A stretch of DNA of 64,000 nt. It comes from Tubulanus polymorphus. Its lineage: Eukaryota; Nemertea; Palaeonemertea; Tubulaniformes; Tubulanidae. The notes under the pieces were generated by a model. It searched no databases. It was not told the DNA's origin and was given only the letters and a program-made list of their open reading frames with translations. The translations under genes were made by a program, and so were the position numbers. The DNA lies in NCBI RefSeq assembly GCF_964204645.1, contig NC_134032.1:560501-624500 (forward strand). The letters run 5' to 3'. Below are positions 19,772 through 31,885 of this stretch, piece after piece (position 1 is the first letter of the stretch; the number at the start of each line of letters is the position of its first letter).

Positions 19772-20798
19772 ATGGAAAATATTACCAGTTATCTCGACTT
19801 GTTAACGGGTACCGAGTTGATGGATACTGACGAGTTCTTTACGGTCGATATTGTCGATACGATAACGGACTTTGATAACGGACTTTGATTTAACGCAATT
19901 TCAAACAATGCTCGAAAACGAAGGTGAGACTGGGCTGATACTCCCAATGGTGATACACCAAACGCATTTAACCGAATACGATTCACCCTACAATCAACAC
20001 ATATTGGACACGATTATAGACAAGGCGTTGTTATTACACTTCGAGAACAACTTAACCCCACAAGTGTTGTATGAGTTCGATTCTAATACGGGGCCCTCGC
20101 ATATGAAATTTTTAACCATGTACGAAAGGGCTGTTAAACAAACATATCAAGAGGCTGTTGATGACAAGTCTACCGATTCGAAAACATTTACGATCACGGA
20201 TTTTTTGCAGAAATTAAAACGAGAGGTAAACAAACACACAAAATCTCGAAGCAACTACGGTGACATATGTGGGGATACACTACAAAAGGTAGCCACGTTT
20301 ATGCAAGCGTTCATACCGGGATGTGACAAATTGACACTAAATAAAAATACCGTGTCCGGTTTATTCGATCAACTATTGAAATTAGCCCATACCAAAGAAC
20401 GTGTCTGGCATTTGTTGATGTATGGGATCAAAAATTGCGTCTTAGAAGAAAACAGCGTACACGAAAAAGCCCGTAATCTATTAGGTTTCGGGCTCTGTAA
20501 ATTTCGCCTCTTTTCCGAAAACTAAGGTCTCCAGCCGACTACAACGGGTATCACGGCAAATCATTTAATGGCGTTAAGTAGGGATTATTGCGCCATGTTA
20601 GCGTTCAATTTCGAGGTTTCATCGTGGTGGTACGCGGACAAAGTGTTACACCTCTTACCGATCGAAATAGTCATGTGGGATGTATTTCGGTCGGGAGGGG
20701 AAATGGACGCCGTACTGACATTTGTTACCGCGTACCATCAGATGAAAATCGACATTGTTGATGAACACCAACACGAACATTGGCATTATTGTCATTAA
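19772..20798 (+). pseudogene. Cassette gene B, copy 3
   Basis: Same lesions as copy 2: the N-terminal indel/duplication and the TAA after LFSEN at 20523-20525. The predicted peptides of copies 2 and 3 are identical. Confidence 0.5.
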
Positions 20799-20871
20799 CT
20801 GGAGACAGTGAACATTTAACTTATTTATCGCTTTATTATTTATTGCTTATCGTTTGGAAATATATATATAT

Positions 20872-21535
20872 ATGAAACCAGCCTCTGAAGATGACGATAT
20901 ACAAGGTCTGCAGTTAAACATTGCAAAATGAACCATTTTTCGTGGAATCTAGTGACATCAGCGACGATGAGGGGAATCAGTCGATAAGTCACTCCAAATA
21001 AGGGCACCGGTAGATGCCAGTGCTAATCTTTTGAAAATTGTCTCTTCCGTCTCTGAACTTGTCTCTTCCGACGACACGAGCGAGACAAGGGAAGCTGACA
21101 GGGAAGTTGATGAACAACCAGTTGACAAAAATATAACAAAGGCGTTACCTTCGGGATTTGATGCTGAAATTAACGCTCGACTAACCGGCGCGATTGAAGG
21201 CCTATGAGATGAAGGAACGATTGCGGACAACATCGGCACAAAAGTCGAGCGATTTATGCGGTGTTGCATTGAAGAGAAAAAACTTATTTCGAAGTATGAA
21301 CGAGTTCTGGGGGAATCGTCGGCGAAAGGGCATACGGAGATTTCATTATTCGGTTTTACTATCGACTTTCGCAACGCTAGGTTGATCGGGTTATATGCTA
21401 AACAGGGGGTCGAATTACAGCCAGAATTATCTAGTAAATTATACGTCTGCTGCTGATAATGTATCAGACACGAAGGATGCGGAAATCTTGCCGACTAAGA
21501 ACGACATCAAAACCAGAATTACCGAGCTAAATTAA
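20872..21535 (+). pseudogene. Cassette gene A, copy 4 (partial unit)
   Basis: Fourth gene A copy, with a small deletion and substitutions around 21365-21395 relative to the others. The unit ends at 21780 before any leader ORF or gene B. Confidence 0.45.
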
Positions 21536-21780
21536 GGGCAGAGACCATCTGATGAGAAGCGAACAAGTGTATTTATTATCTTGAAAACCTATTAACAATA
21601 ATGATATTAAATATTCAGCATCATATGAATTCGTCAGAAAGTCTAGATAAAGTGTAGCGCAGGCATTAAAATGTCATTAGTTCAATCAATGAAAGTTTTA
21701 CGGACTAAGATAAATTGATGTAGGCGAAATTTATACATAACAGAAACATAAATAAAGCAGTACAGCAGATTTTAAACAGA

Positions 21781-22140
21781 ACACAGAAATCTTCTTGTGG
21801 TTAGTTTGTCGCAAAGCCATTATGATGCAGAGGACAGAATTAATTAAATATCCACGTCATTATGAATTATTAATTGCTCATTATAAACATATTATATATC
21901 CGCATTGTATTTAAATCAATATTGTTTTCAATCCTAACCTTTCACTTCACTCGCGCTGGTAATTTGGACTTTGTTCTACTGACGTCTGCCATTGTCTAGT
22001 GGAGCAATATTAATTCATGTCACTCTATTCCTTGCTCTCTTTCTCTCTCTATATCTCATTCAGTATTTATAATAAATCAACCATTAAATTATCATAACAT
22101 CGTTTGTGTTTGGTGACCTTCTGAGCTAGTTCCAGGTATC
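21781..22140 (+). mobile_element. LTR-like dispersed repeat, copy 1
   Basis: AT-rich block containing AATATCCACGTCATTA, TGCCATTGTCTAGTG, a CTCTCTTTCTCTCT tract, AATAAATCAACCATTAAATTA and, at the end, CGTTTGTGTTTGGTGACCTTCTGAG. A diverged copy with the same order lies at 26190-26495. AATAAA followed by a conserved end and TGGTGACC, which could be a primer-binding-site start, is compatible with an LTR R/U5 region. No second LTR or internal gene is visible. Confidence 0.4.
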
Positions 22141-22300
22141 AATGGGAAGTTCTACTGGCAAGCGGGAAGAGGAAATTCAACCTTTGCTTGGCTGACCACC
22201 AAGTCGAAGGGATATAATGTTGATGGAACAACAAAAAGTTGGGAAAAGGGGTTACTTGGTATTGACACAAAGGCAAATTTCCCTGGGAGGCACTCGTCAA
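22140..22300 (+). other. Exon-like fragment, unknown protein
   Basis: One frame gives INGKFYWQAGRGNSTFAWLT, then SKGYNVDGTTKSWEKGLLG, ending in GACACAAAGG. It looks like an extracellular-domain exon fragment, but I cannot assign it. The end (TGGG...GACACAAAGG) recurs in the 47 bp tandem repeat at 25525 and near 23990, so it belongs to a dispersed family. Confidence 0.3.
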
Positions 22301-22319
22301 CATCTGACCAAAATTATTG

Positions 22320-22480
22320 AATAACAGCCACTCAACGCGTGTCTCCCTCAATTCATATTATCGATTTGTTATAAATTTAGTAACCTTGGTACTGACCAGA
22401 ACAAATACAGCCCTCTTTGGAACGAATGAAGCCATCTGGCACAGTAGAACAAATGGGGCTGGGATAGGCCAGTCAGTACC
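22320..22480 (+). mobile_element. Dispersed promoter-like repeat, copy 1
   Basis: Shares CAGAACAAATNNAGCCCT, AATGAAGCCATCTGNCACAGTAG and GGGGCTGGGAT with blocks at 24000-24125 and 26580-26775. In the other two copies the block runs into GGGATCTGTATAAATAGG or CGGGGTCTGTATAAATAGAT, a good TATA box. Likely parts of LTRs. Confidence 0.4.
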
Positions 22481-23690
22481 AAAGTGGGAGACTCGAGACT
22501 CGAGACTTGAGATTGAGAGCTTACACACGACTCATCGGACGGAACACGCGGGAAGAATAAAGAGAATAAGATATACTCAATCAACTGTTTTTCGTTTGAC
22601 TTACATCGTATTTCTGAGGAAGGAAACGCAGAGTCGACCCCCGGAGAGAATTACTCGAACACGGGAGAACAACTCGCTCAAAAGACAACCCGTTTCACAT
22701 ACATTTGAGCGGAGCCCTTCGCTCAAAACCGCACGAATAAGTTCACGCTAGAACTGGACTTTCGATTGACATAATCAAATTAAGACGAAAAAAAAACTCT
22801 CGGCAAAATTTATTAAATGCACTCCATGACCATTATTACCCAACTTCATTATTATTTTCAGATGTGGATAAATAATAAGAACAAAACGACGAATAGCGGC
22901 AAGCAGCGAAATCAATCGAGAGTCGGCCTGAAGAATTCTCGGAAGGCTTCGGGCTATCAGAAAGTTCTGTTCTGAAATGTTCTTGAGTGAGTTGACCCGG
23001 CGTAGCTGCAGCAGACGTGTTTACTCATCACAAATCTACATTGCCTGTTTATTTCTTATCTTAGATTGTGATGAAAATACTGAGGTCGGAGACCTAATGG
23101 GTGAATCGGCAAAGCACTGGCAGAGATGTCAGCTGAAGAGAAATTAAAATACAAGCCAGATCCCAATCAGGAGTTATCAGAGGCCGGTGAATGAATATTC
23201 CAGGGGTTTGAATTAACTCTTTATTAGAAATTTGGGGTAATAGCTGAAACTTGCTACTAGGTCACTGTGTCATTTAACTATTATATAACTTTCAACATGG
23301 CAGTTCATGTGAGTATGTGACTGAGGTATTAGGTAATATTCACCAAACAATATACTCAGATCAAATAATGATATATACTATTTATTGACCACATATGTTT
23401 CTGGGAAATTAGTTGTTCAAACAGGGCGCATTGTTATTTTACGTAATACTTGGATTATTAATGAAATAGGGGAATTTTGTGTTTAAACTCGGTCATCAGC
23501 TGTGGTCAAAACAGACCCCGGCATATAAGGGGGACACATCGATTGTGGAATAGACCTGGACTGACTGTCGACCCTACAAGACTAAAATACTGTTGTTATA
23601 AGTAAAAGCCACAAATCATAACTTAACAGAGTTGTCAGAGTTTTCTCGACAGTAAGCACCTATCAAAGTGGAAGACTAGAACCGTTACAA
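22480..23690. other. Gap without recognised gene
   Basis: I find no supported coding exon. The 144-codon frame at 22317-22751 has skewed Arg/Thr/Ser composition and no domain, so it is left out. Small dispersed-repeat pieces only. Confidence 0.4.
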
Positions 23691-23995
23691 CTGGTACCAT
23701 CACCAGTCCGAACTATCCAAACAACTACAATAACGACCTGAACTGTAACTGGAGGATTGAAACACCTGAAAACAGGGCTGTTTTTTAAATTCTACCACAA
23801 ACTGAACTGTAGATGGATGATTAGAACACCTGGAAACAGGGCTGTTTTTTTAAAAATTCTACCACAAACTGAACTGTAGCTGGACGATTAGAACACCTGG
23901 AAACAGGGCTGTTTTTTTAAATTCTAACACAAACTGAACTGTAGCTGGACGATTAGAACACCTGGAAACAGGGTTGTTTTTTAAATTCTGACACA
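23690..23995 (+). repeat. CUB fragment with 64 bp tandem repeat, ~4-5 copies
   Basis: A frame reading TGTITSPNYPNNYNNDLNC with WRIETPENRAVF is followed by about four diverged copies of the unit seen at 13548. Both loci join the same CUB fragment to the same repeat, so the composite was dispersed as a whole. Confidence 0.75.
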
Positions 23996-24130
23996 AAGGC
24001 CTTTAATTATAAATTTCCCTGGGAGGCAAGTGTCACCACGTGTCCTGCTTGGAACTAATGAAGCCATCTGCCACAGTAGAACAAAGGGGGCTGGGATCTG
24101 TATAAATAGGCTGATCAGAGCCAGAGTGGG
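23995..24130 (+). mobile_element. Dispersed promoter-like repeat, copy 2, with TATA box
   Basis: Follows the CUB repeat and shares AATTTCCCTGGGAGGCA and AATGAAGCCATCTGCCACAG with copy 1. It contains GGGATCTGTATAAATAGGCT at 24093-24112, a strong TATA-box context. Confidence 0.45.
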
Positions 24131-24199
24131 GGAGAACTGCTCATTCTGAGACTTACCGCTAGAAATTAGACAGAAAACTAACATTTGGAAACACATCAG

Positions 24200-25520
24200 T
24201 TTGACATGGATTAAGTCTAAGACTAAATTCTTATCTCAAGTAGTTAAACATGGTTAGATGGCCTATCTGACGATGACCTATGCAATGAAATATAAAGAGT
24301 AATTCAAGACATTTGACTTACCAAAAAATAACAATATTTCATAGATGTAACATAATGTATCTATTTTAAATAGTTCACGGTGAGTTCTGGAACTCGACTG
24401 AGGTTTCAACTCTAGTTTGGGTCCCGACATCGATTTCCCCAACCCACCGAACAACAACGCCGATTGGTTGAACACAGGCAGAGCTCGAGCCCTGATAGGT
24501 CAGCTAGGGTCACCTAGGGACCCCAAAATATAAACAGAACACAAACTGCGTCTTTTAATTACTCATTGTTAAAATAGTTCTGGGGTCTCAACCAGAGACA
24601 ATACAGGTGAGAGTATGAGCAGAGACAGGCGTTGTCAACTGCCATACTCAGAGACCGTCACAAACTACATAATTAATAAATCTAACTTTTGATACAATAA
24701 CATTTTACATAATCAAAAACTCAGATATCTTTTCCTAAGATGATTGGATACTAATATTTCGATACGATTAATATATATAATGAAGGTAATGATTATATCG
24801 ACCGTCTTAATCCCATTTGTTACATATATATTGGAATCTTCCCGATCTTCCCCAGTTTTTGTCTAGTCGATCATCGCTATTCGATACCTCTACACTCACC
24901 CGGGACCAGTCGGTTGTAATCGTTCCCGTATATTTTTACGAAACTTGGACAGTTTTTTCACGGATTTAAATAAGATCATCTCTATCTGACCTAATTCGAA
25001 CCAATATATCATTATTATTTGTGTATTATACATAATTATAGCTTCGCCTGGTTATATCTGATATATAGAAGATCAGCTAAATAGCTTACAGTGAAACATA
25101 TGCTCCGGAAATTTGAGCACATATTTGAAACTCTACATTAGTAAATACGGACTTCGTGATTAATCCAGATGGTCATTGTTTTGCCATCGTGGCCTTCGTG
25201 ATCATCAAGTAATCCAGATGGTCATTGTTCAATTGACGTGGCCATCTGAGAGTATGAATACGCTTGTCGTGGACTCATTCTCTGGTTCTCTCTCTTGTTC
25301 TAGACTCTCTTGTTCTAGACTCTTGTTCTAGCTCTCGCAACAGCTCGGTTGGCTCAATAAACTGAATTAACTAACAACCACATTTCTTGTCAATTCTCTG
25401 AGCTAGGAATTTCACTACGGAACCCTATATCATATCTAAGCTACAGTACAGTTAATCATGTAGACCTAATGGATGTTTTTGATATGTTTAAATTAGCTTC
25501 GTTAGTCGAGTCATCTTGTA
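24200..25520. other. AT-rich gap with LTR-like end at 25240-25440
   Basis: No gene seen. Near 25160-25235 the block CCAGATGGTCATTGTT is present twice. At 25255-25430 come TTCTCTGGTTCTCTCTCTTG repeats, CTCAATAAACTGAATT and TCTCTGAGCTAGGAATTTCA, which resemble the U5 ends of the LTR-like copies at 21781 and 26190. Confidence 0.3.
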
Positions 25521-25524
25521 TCAC

Positions 25525-25666
25525 GTAGTTTGAAAGTCGGAAAAACTGGGTCAAGGGCGATCAACACAAAGGTAGTTTGCAAGTAGGAAAAACTGGGTCA
25601 AGGGCGATCAACACAAAGGTAGTTTGCAAGTAGGAAAAACTGGGTCAAGGGCGATCAACACAAAGG
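25525..25666 (+). repeat. 47 bp tandem repeat, 3 copies
   Basis: Unit GTAGTTTGCAAGTAGGAAAA plus ACTGGGTCAAGGGCGATC and AACACAAAG, exactly three times; the first copy has two changes. Related to the end of the exon-like fragment at 22140. Confidence 0.9.
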
Positions 25667-26189
25667 TAGAATAGAATTAAGACGCATGATCGTGAACCAC
25701 GATTTTCCAAACGGAGCTAAAAAGCTCTAAACACGATTGCGAGGAGGAACGTTTTTAAACTATAGGGCCTAGGACGAGCAGAGAAATCACTTACATCGCA
25801 AATACCGCATCTATTCCTTTGGAACCAGCTTCAACTACTAGACATTTGTGCAAAAACGATCAACTAAATCGGCCCACTAACAGTTGGATATTCTAACTGA
25901 TTAAAGCCCTTGATATCGATAATTTCGTGAACCCTTTGTACACTTCCAGTCTATCTAAATCACAAACACAAGTTCTCGGCTATGGTCTCAATTCCGCGTT
26001 TTACCAGAAACGACACCTTTCGGTTTTTTACAACGCAACTCGAATACCAAGACCGCGACGGCATAATTACGGTTTTATCTACGAACGCATGATTCATTTC
26101 GGACCAACTCAAAATTCGGTACAATCGACGAGCAATTATCTCGAGATAAGATTGAGATAATTGCCCGTATATACTGAGAGGATAGTATC

Positions 26190-26238
26190 AATTTAATATC
26201 CACGTCATTATTCAGCTGTCATTAAAAACACATTATGT

Positions 26239-26311
<73 letters not shown>

Positions 26312-26500
26312 ATTGTAATTATATTAAAATCAATATTGTAATTATCTCTTTATGATCGTCTGCCATTGTCTAGTGCCTTTATCTCTTGCTCTCTTTCTCT
26401 TTGGGTTTCGGTTCGATAATAGATCAGGCTTTAAATTATTACAATAATCGTTTGTGTTCGGTGAAATTGGTGACATTCTGAGAGTTAGTTCCTGATAACG
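26190..26500 (+). mobile_element. LTR-like dispersed repeat, copy 2, containing (TA)n
   Basis: Same order of motifs as at 21781: AATATCCACGTCATTATT, TGCCATTGTCTAGTG, a CTCTTTCTCTTT tract, and CGTTTGTGTTCGGTGAAATT then GGTGACATTCTGAG. A (TA)n run of about 68 bp (26240-26307) has expanded inside it. Confidence 0.45.
26240..26307. repeat. (TA)n microsatellite
   Basis: Uninterrupted TA dinucleotide repeat of about 34 units. Confidence 0.98.
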
Positions 26501-26559
26501 CGGCACAATGATTACTTAGTTCACATTGTACCGACCTCGACCTCCGTGATTATTCACGT

Positions 26560-26785
26560 GACACAAATGCATATAGTTAACCGGCCGGGAGGCACGTGAC
26601 ACCACGTGTTACAATCCAACCGATATTATTGATTTCAGTTATATCGCAATCACTATAAGGGGCGTGTCTCTAAATCTAGAGACTTTGCCACTGGCCAGAA
26701 CAAATGTAGCCCTAGCTCTCTGGAATAAATAAAGCCATCGGTAACAGCAGAACAAAGCGGGGTCTGTATAAATAGATTAGACTTA
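26560..26785 (+). mobile_element. Dispersed promoter-like repeat, copy 3
   Basis: Contains GGGAGGCACGTGACACCACG, CCAGAACAAATGTAGCCCT, AAAGCCATCGGTAACAGCAG and then GGGGTCTGTATAAATAG near 26760. Same order as copies 1 and 2. Confidence 0.45.
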
Positions 26786-26999
26786 AACCCGGGTTTATTG
26801 TACTATGGGATAGGAAATGCATCGAATACCAGTCAGCTCTGAGAGTCGACAGCATTACCTCATGCAGAGCCAGCGAAAGAAGATAACAGAAATAGATTCT
26901 GAATCATCGTCGCTGAATTCTTGCATAAATTTCCTGACGAGGAAACAGCCACTGATTGTGTTCGCGGAGAAAATCAACTGAGTTTTTACATTGAATAAT

Positions 27000-27430
27000 G
27001 TGGACTACCCAAGCATAGCTTACTAAACCAGGGTTTATTGCACTGGAATCAGGAGATGCGTTGAATAAATGAGGCTTATAAGCATAGCTTACTAAACCTG
27101 GGTTTATTGCACTGAGATCTGGAGATGCGTTGAATAATGCGGACTAAGCATAGCTTACTAAACCCGGGTTTACTGCACTGGGATCCGGAGATGCATTGAA
27201 TAAATAAGACCTACAAGCATGGCTTATACCTAAACCCGGGTTTATTGCACTGGGATCGGGAGATGCATTGAATAAATGAGACCTATAAGCATGGCTTATA
27301 CCTGAACCCGGGTTTACTGCACTGGGATCCAGAGATGCATTGAATAAATGAGACCTTTAAGCATGGCTTATACCTAAACCCGGGTTTACTGCACTGGGAT
27401 AGAATATGCGTTGAATACAAGTGACCTGTA
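27000..27430 (+). repeat. ~66-72 bp tandem repeat, ~6 copies
   Basis: Unit core AAGCATNGCTTANNCCTAAA, CCCGGGTTTATTGCACTGGG and AGATGCATTGAATAAATGAG. Degenerate outlying copies occur at about 26790 and 27515. It begins where the TATA-box-bearing repeat copy ends. Confidence 0.85.
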
Positions 27431-27439
27431 AGCATAGAT

Positions 27440-28860
27440 TTAAAGACCTAAAATGTAATTGCGCTGGTTTAGAGCTTGTGTAGAGCACTGAGTACATAAT
27501 GTGACCTGCAAGCATAGATTCAATAGACCTAAACCCGGATTCGTTGCACTATGGGATAGAATATTGACGATAATAAAAATGAAATTGTTACATTTTCGAA
27601 ACCACTTAACCGAATTTTCGGAGTTCAGGGGAGTGCCTGCTGCTAGTTTAAATAATTTGCATTTATTTGCCTGCCGCTACAATTGATGAAATAGGCCATG
27701 TATTCATGGAATTCGGCGAAGTTTAAACACGGCTCTCAGATATCAAAATATCAAAAGGGAGATCAGAGATAGAGAGTTGGCGATTCGAGGCGCTCGGGAG
27801 TAAAATACATTCGTCGCTTTCATTAAAATACCCTCGCGAATACGTCGACTTTGCGATTTTAATGACAGTCCCACAAAGGTTACAAACATGACAATTCAAC
27901 ACGAAATACTATTCTATTTCAAACAGTTTTAACTTATCTTTTAATGCTGAATGACATTTCTCTATACAACCAGCAGTTGTGTCACGAACCGGCCTCACTC
28001 GATCCGTCACCATGATGAGTTTAAGGATTGCGATCGTGGCGTACATGCGATTCTCTGCTGCAAAAAAATGAAAAGAGATTCAGAAAACTTCTCATACCTT
28101 ACACCTGAGGCGATAGGGGAAAAAATCGTAGCACTTTTGCCATATTACTGCAATATAAGTAATCTGAGTAATGAAGGTGTAATCTGTTCCAAATACCTTA
28201 CCTAAGTAACCAACAGCTATCCATAGAAATGTAACCAATAGCAATAGGCCTATAGAGTAATGTCTAGTAATAAGATGTAACTCATAGTAATCTTACTGTC
28301 TTTACCAACTTATTATGACATTGAAATACAATATTTTTGCCGTTTGAAAAAAACTTCATAAACATTTATATTACTTGAATTACTTATATTACAGTAATAT
28401 GATAAAAGCGCTAAGCTTTTTTCCCCTATAATGCGCCTTATTAAATACCTTCTAAATCCTGAAACAATCCTACCTATTCCAATCGAAATCTAATTCTAAT
28501 ATTCGTTTATCAAAATCAGAGTGTCTGAATCAAATGTCATTATGCGATATTGAAATATATCGTCACTCGATGTACCCTTACGCGCTCGATGTACCCGTAC
28601 AGGCTCGATGTACCCGTATGGGAGGCATTTCATCAAACACTGAATAGGATTGAATCTATACTATATAAATCTATTAAATGGCGAACTCGTTTTTCACGAC
28701 CGAATTGCGCGAAATCCATTCATTGTTCGGTCATGATAAACGTGGCACAGAGGAATCGATTCTCATGATAACAATTCTATATGGATCCAGGGTCTAATTT
28801 CACCCCCCGGGAATCTAAATCCCCCAAATCACGGTAGATTCTAAGTTTGCAGTAGATAGC
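27440..28860. other. Gap without recognised gene
   Basis: No supported exon. A purine block AAAAGGGAGATCAGAGATAG near 27755 matches the blocks near 891 and 1196. The 84-codon frame at 27951-28205 has no recognisable motif. A triplet of short direct repeats (CTCGATGTACCCNTACG) lies near 28566-28620. Confidence 0.3.
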
Positions 28861-28869
28861 GCATACATG

Positions 28870-28965
28870 GGCGTGTAAATATTTATATATCTGCAATACA
28901 CGGTTTTCCTCCATGAAAATGGTTGGAGTGTAAATAAAATCATAGTCAAAACGTAATCTAATCGC
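28870..28965 (+). mobile_element. Non-LTR retrotransposon 3'-tail-like fragment
   Basis: ACGGTTTTCCTCCATGAAAA and TGGTTGGAGTGTAAATAAAA TC match, in inverse orientation, the block at 61836-61930. There the element ends in short TACGAT repeats, as LINE tails do. Only the 3' end is present. Confidence 0.45.
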
Positions 28966-29299
28966 AATATGTTATCTGTCACTGTTTGTTGTGTGGGTGG
29001 GACATGCTGATAGGCAAACTGTGGTTGTCATGTCGATATATAATGTTGATTATGTAATGAATCTTATAATGTTTAACTAAGTTACGTAACAATAAAGAAT
29101 TAATTGAATTGAACTGTCGTATAGTGGTCGGAACTAAAACCGAACGCATGATAGTTCTGTATTTCACAGTGTCGGCCATCTTGAAAGAAAGGTTGGAACC
29201 ACGGCGAGGCCTTTTATAATAGCTCGGTTTTCACGGGAACCGCCTCCCGAAATTCGAAGAAAAGTCAAATGATAAAAAATTATTTTAAAATTTTTATAT

Positions 29300-29466
29300 G
29301 GGGTCATTCATATATTACGTACGCATTAGGGGAGGGGGAGGGGGGTCAGTGCAATTGCGTATTGTAATGCTTAATGTATATGTAAAAATGGCTAATTTTG
29401 CGTACAGAGGGGGAGGGGGGGTTGAAAAATTTAAATCTTATGCGTACGTAATAAATGAATGATCCC
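29300..29466. mobile_element. MITE with ~27 bp terminal inverted repeats, 3-bp TSD
   Basis: Starts GGGGTCATTCATATATTACG and ends CGTAATAAATGAATGATCCC. It is flanked by TAT on both sides. The internal part includes GGGGAGGGGGAGGGGGG and its near repeat. A second copy at 38389-38540 is flanked by TTA, and a solo end lies at 32785-32812. The superfamily is uncertain; 3-bp AT-rich target duplications would fit PIF/Harbinger. Confidence 0.8.
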
Positions 29467-29469
29467 TAT

Positions 29470-30476
<1,007 letters not shown>

Positions 30477-30479
30477 TTG

Positions 30480-31800
30480 GTTGAACCATAGATCCCATTG
30501 TATACGGCTTTATAGAATTTGTGTCCGGGTTCGTTTTGTTTCGTCCTGTCCCTCGTTTTTAAACATTTATGTCCTGTCTTTCAACCTCGAATTTACTGCA
30601 TGTTAAATCCTGTCGTCTGGTACTTTATATAGAATCAATACAGTATTTTCGCCATACCCTCAGCGCCTTTGTCTTGTATTGCATCTTGTACGTGTAAATA
30701 ACGGGCTATCGGTCTCTTTTTTGTGTGTGTTGTTAACCTTATGTTACGTTGCGTTTTGTAAATTACATCTTTATTAACTTGTTTCATCGTTCAAAGCTCG
30801 TACTTTACGGAATTAATAAAGATTTTATTGAATCGAATTGTCTTTTAACCTTGAATTTACTGCATGTTTAGTCCTATGCTATGTAGAAATGTTTTGATCC
30901 TTTGGCTTGTTAACAGAAATACCAGCAACATTTGAACTAGTCGTTAACCTGTCTGTGGTTTTTCGTTTCGCAATCGGATATTTTCACAAACCACATTTAA
31001 GGTATAAGCCCATCCCGTTATATAAAAAGCTTACCACCAACGATTAGGTAACTAACTACATTTGAACCGGTTATAAAAATCATTTTCAAAAATACAGTGT
31101 GTGCTGCAGAATAAAGAACTTACCACGTCATAAAGTTTAAAATTCCTCGTATAGGCGTTGTATCACAGCCGACCGTTAACCGCTGAATGGCCTGTTAAAC
31201 TATGTCAGCAGATTGATATCGCGACTATTCTTTTGTAGCCTATTTGGCGCACAATAACTCGTCGAACACTAAGGCTTTTTAACAATTTACGCGATAGTCC
31301 CTTAGTATACACGCCTACGCCTATTCTTTGTCAACCCAAACCTGTATACGCCTATTTCTCGGGCTTCCTAACGACGCGAGCTATAGATTTGGATCTCTAA
31401 CGCGGACTTTAGCCTCAAAGCTTACATAAACTCCATGATTAGACAGGTTTCGAAGACGGTTGCCATTAAACAGACCTATCCCTTCCATGCCGTGGCCAAT
31501 AATAATATTATAATAGAGCTGACCAGCTGGACACGTTGACACGCATGCGCAATGCTGGAAGCTTCCCAGAGTCAACACGCATGCGCAATGCTTCCCAGAC
31601 AGTGTACACGTGTACAGCATGTGAATGCGTATATTCTGAACAAAGGTGATGATGATTCATGATCAGGGAATCTCTCAAGGCCGAATGGAAAAGTACAATT
31701 TTGTAAATTTATATATTTTTTCCTCTCTTTTTCGAATTGTTTAACTTGTAATAATGTAACGCTTCTCTGTGAAATGAATTAAAATTGAATTGAATTACAC
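30480..31800. other. Gap with retroelement tails
   Basis: No gene seen. Short 3' tails of the form AATAAAG...TTGAATTGAATTG lie near 30810-30842 and 31770-31798 (also 29090 and 31908), probably ends of one non-LTR element family. A block at 30960-31060 (GTGGTTTTTCGTTTCG, AAGCTTACCACCAACG) is inversely repeated at 32460-32620 and 56985-57110. A 31 bp direct repeat with ACACGCATGCGCAATGCT occurs near 31538 and 31575. Confidence 0.4.
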
Positions 31801-31829
31801 TTCCTCGCTAGTATCGATATAAAAAGATA

Positions 31830-31885
31830 AAGAAGGATTCGAACCTACCAGGCATTCGTTATGACGTCATCGCGTCGGATTCTCG
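31830..31885 (-). repeat. tRNA-like SINE fragment
   Basis: On the minus strand it contains TGGTAGGTTCGAATCCTTCT, an RNA polymerase III box B with its flanking T-stem, next to a pseudo-anticodon region. No complete cloverleaf. Similar box B fragments occur at 57930-57955 and 60600-60635. Confidence 0.35.

Larger units (their letters stand above)
14104..21780 (+). repeat. Tandem array of a ~2.23 kb two-gene cassette, 3 full + 1 partial copies
   Basis: The anchor AACTGGAGACA begins units at about 14106, 16350, 18572 and 20798. The spacing between copies 2, 3 and 4 is exactly 2226 bp, and copy 1 is about 2239 bp. Copy 4 stops at 21780 in the region between the two genes, where unrelated sequence begins. 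Copies 2 and 3 share the same small indels and stops and look almost identical, indicating very recent duplication (or assembly duplication). Each unit holds gene A (damaged), a 25-codon leader ORF and gene B. Confidence 0.95.

Noticed and set aside
14282-21374. Minus-strand open frames of 98-138 codons repeated in the array
   Set aside because: Opposite-strand shadows of cassette gene A; Ser-rich composition follows from the complementary strand, and no start context or domain is seen.
22317-22751. 144-codon open frame rich in Arg, Thr and Ser
   Set aside because: Overlaps a dispersed promoter-like repeat, has no domain and no splice signals; probably chance.
25525-25666. Possible CRISPR-like array (47 bp units)
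   Set aside because: Contiguous identical units with no spacers, in a eukaryotic genome; a plain tandem repeat.
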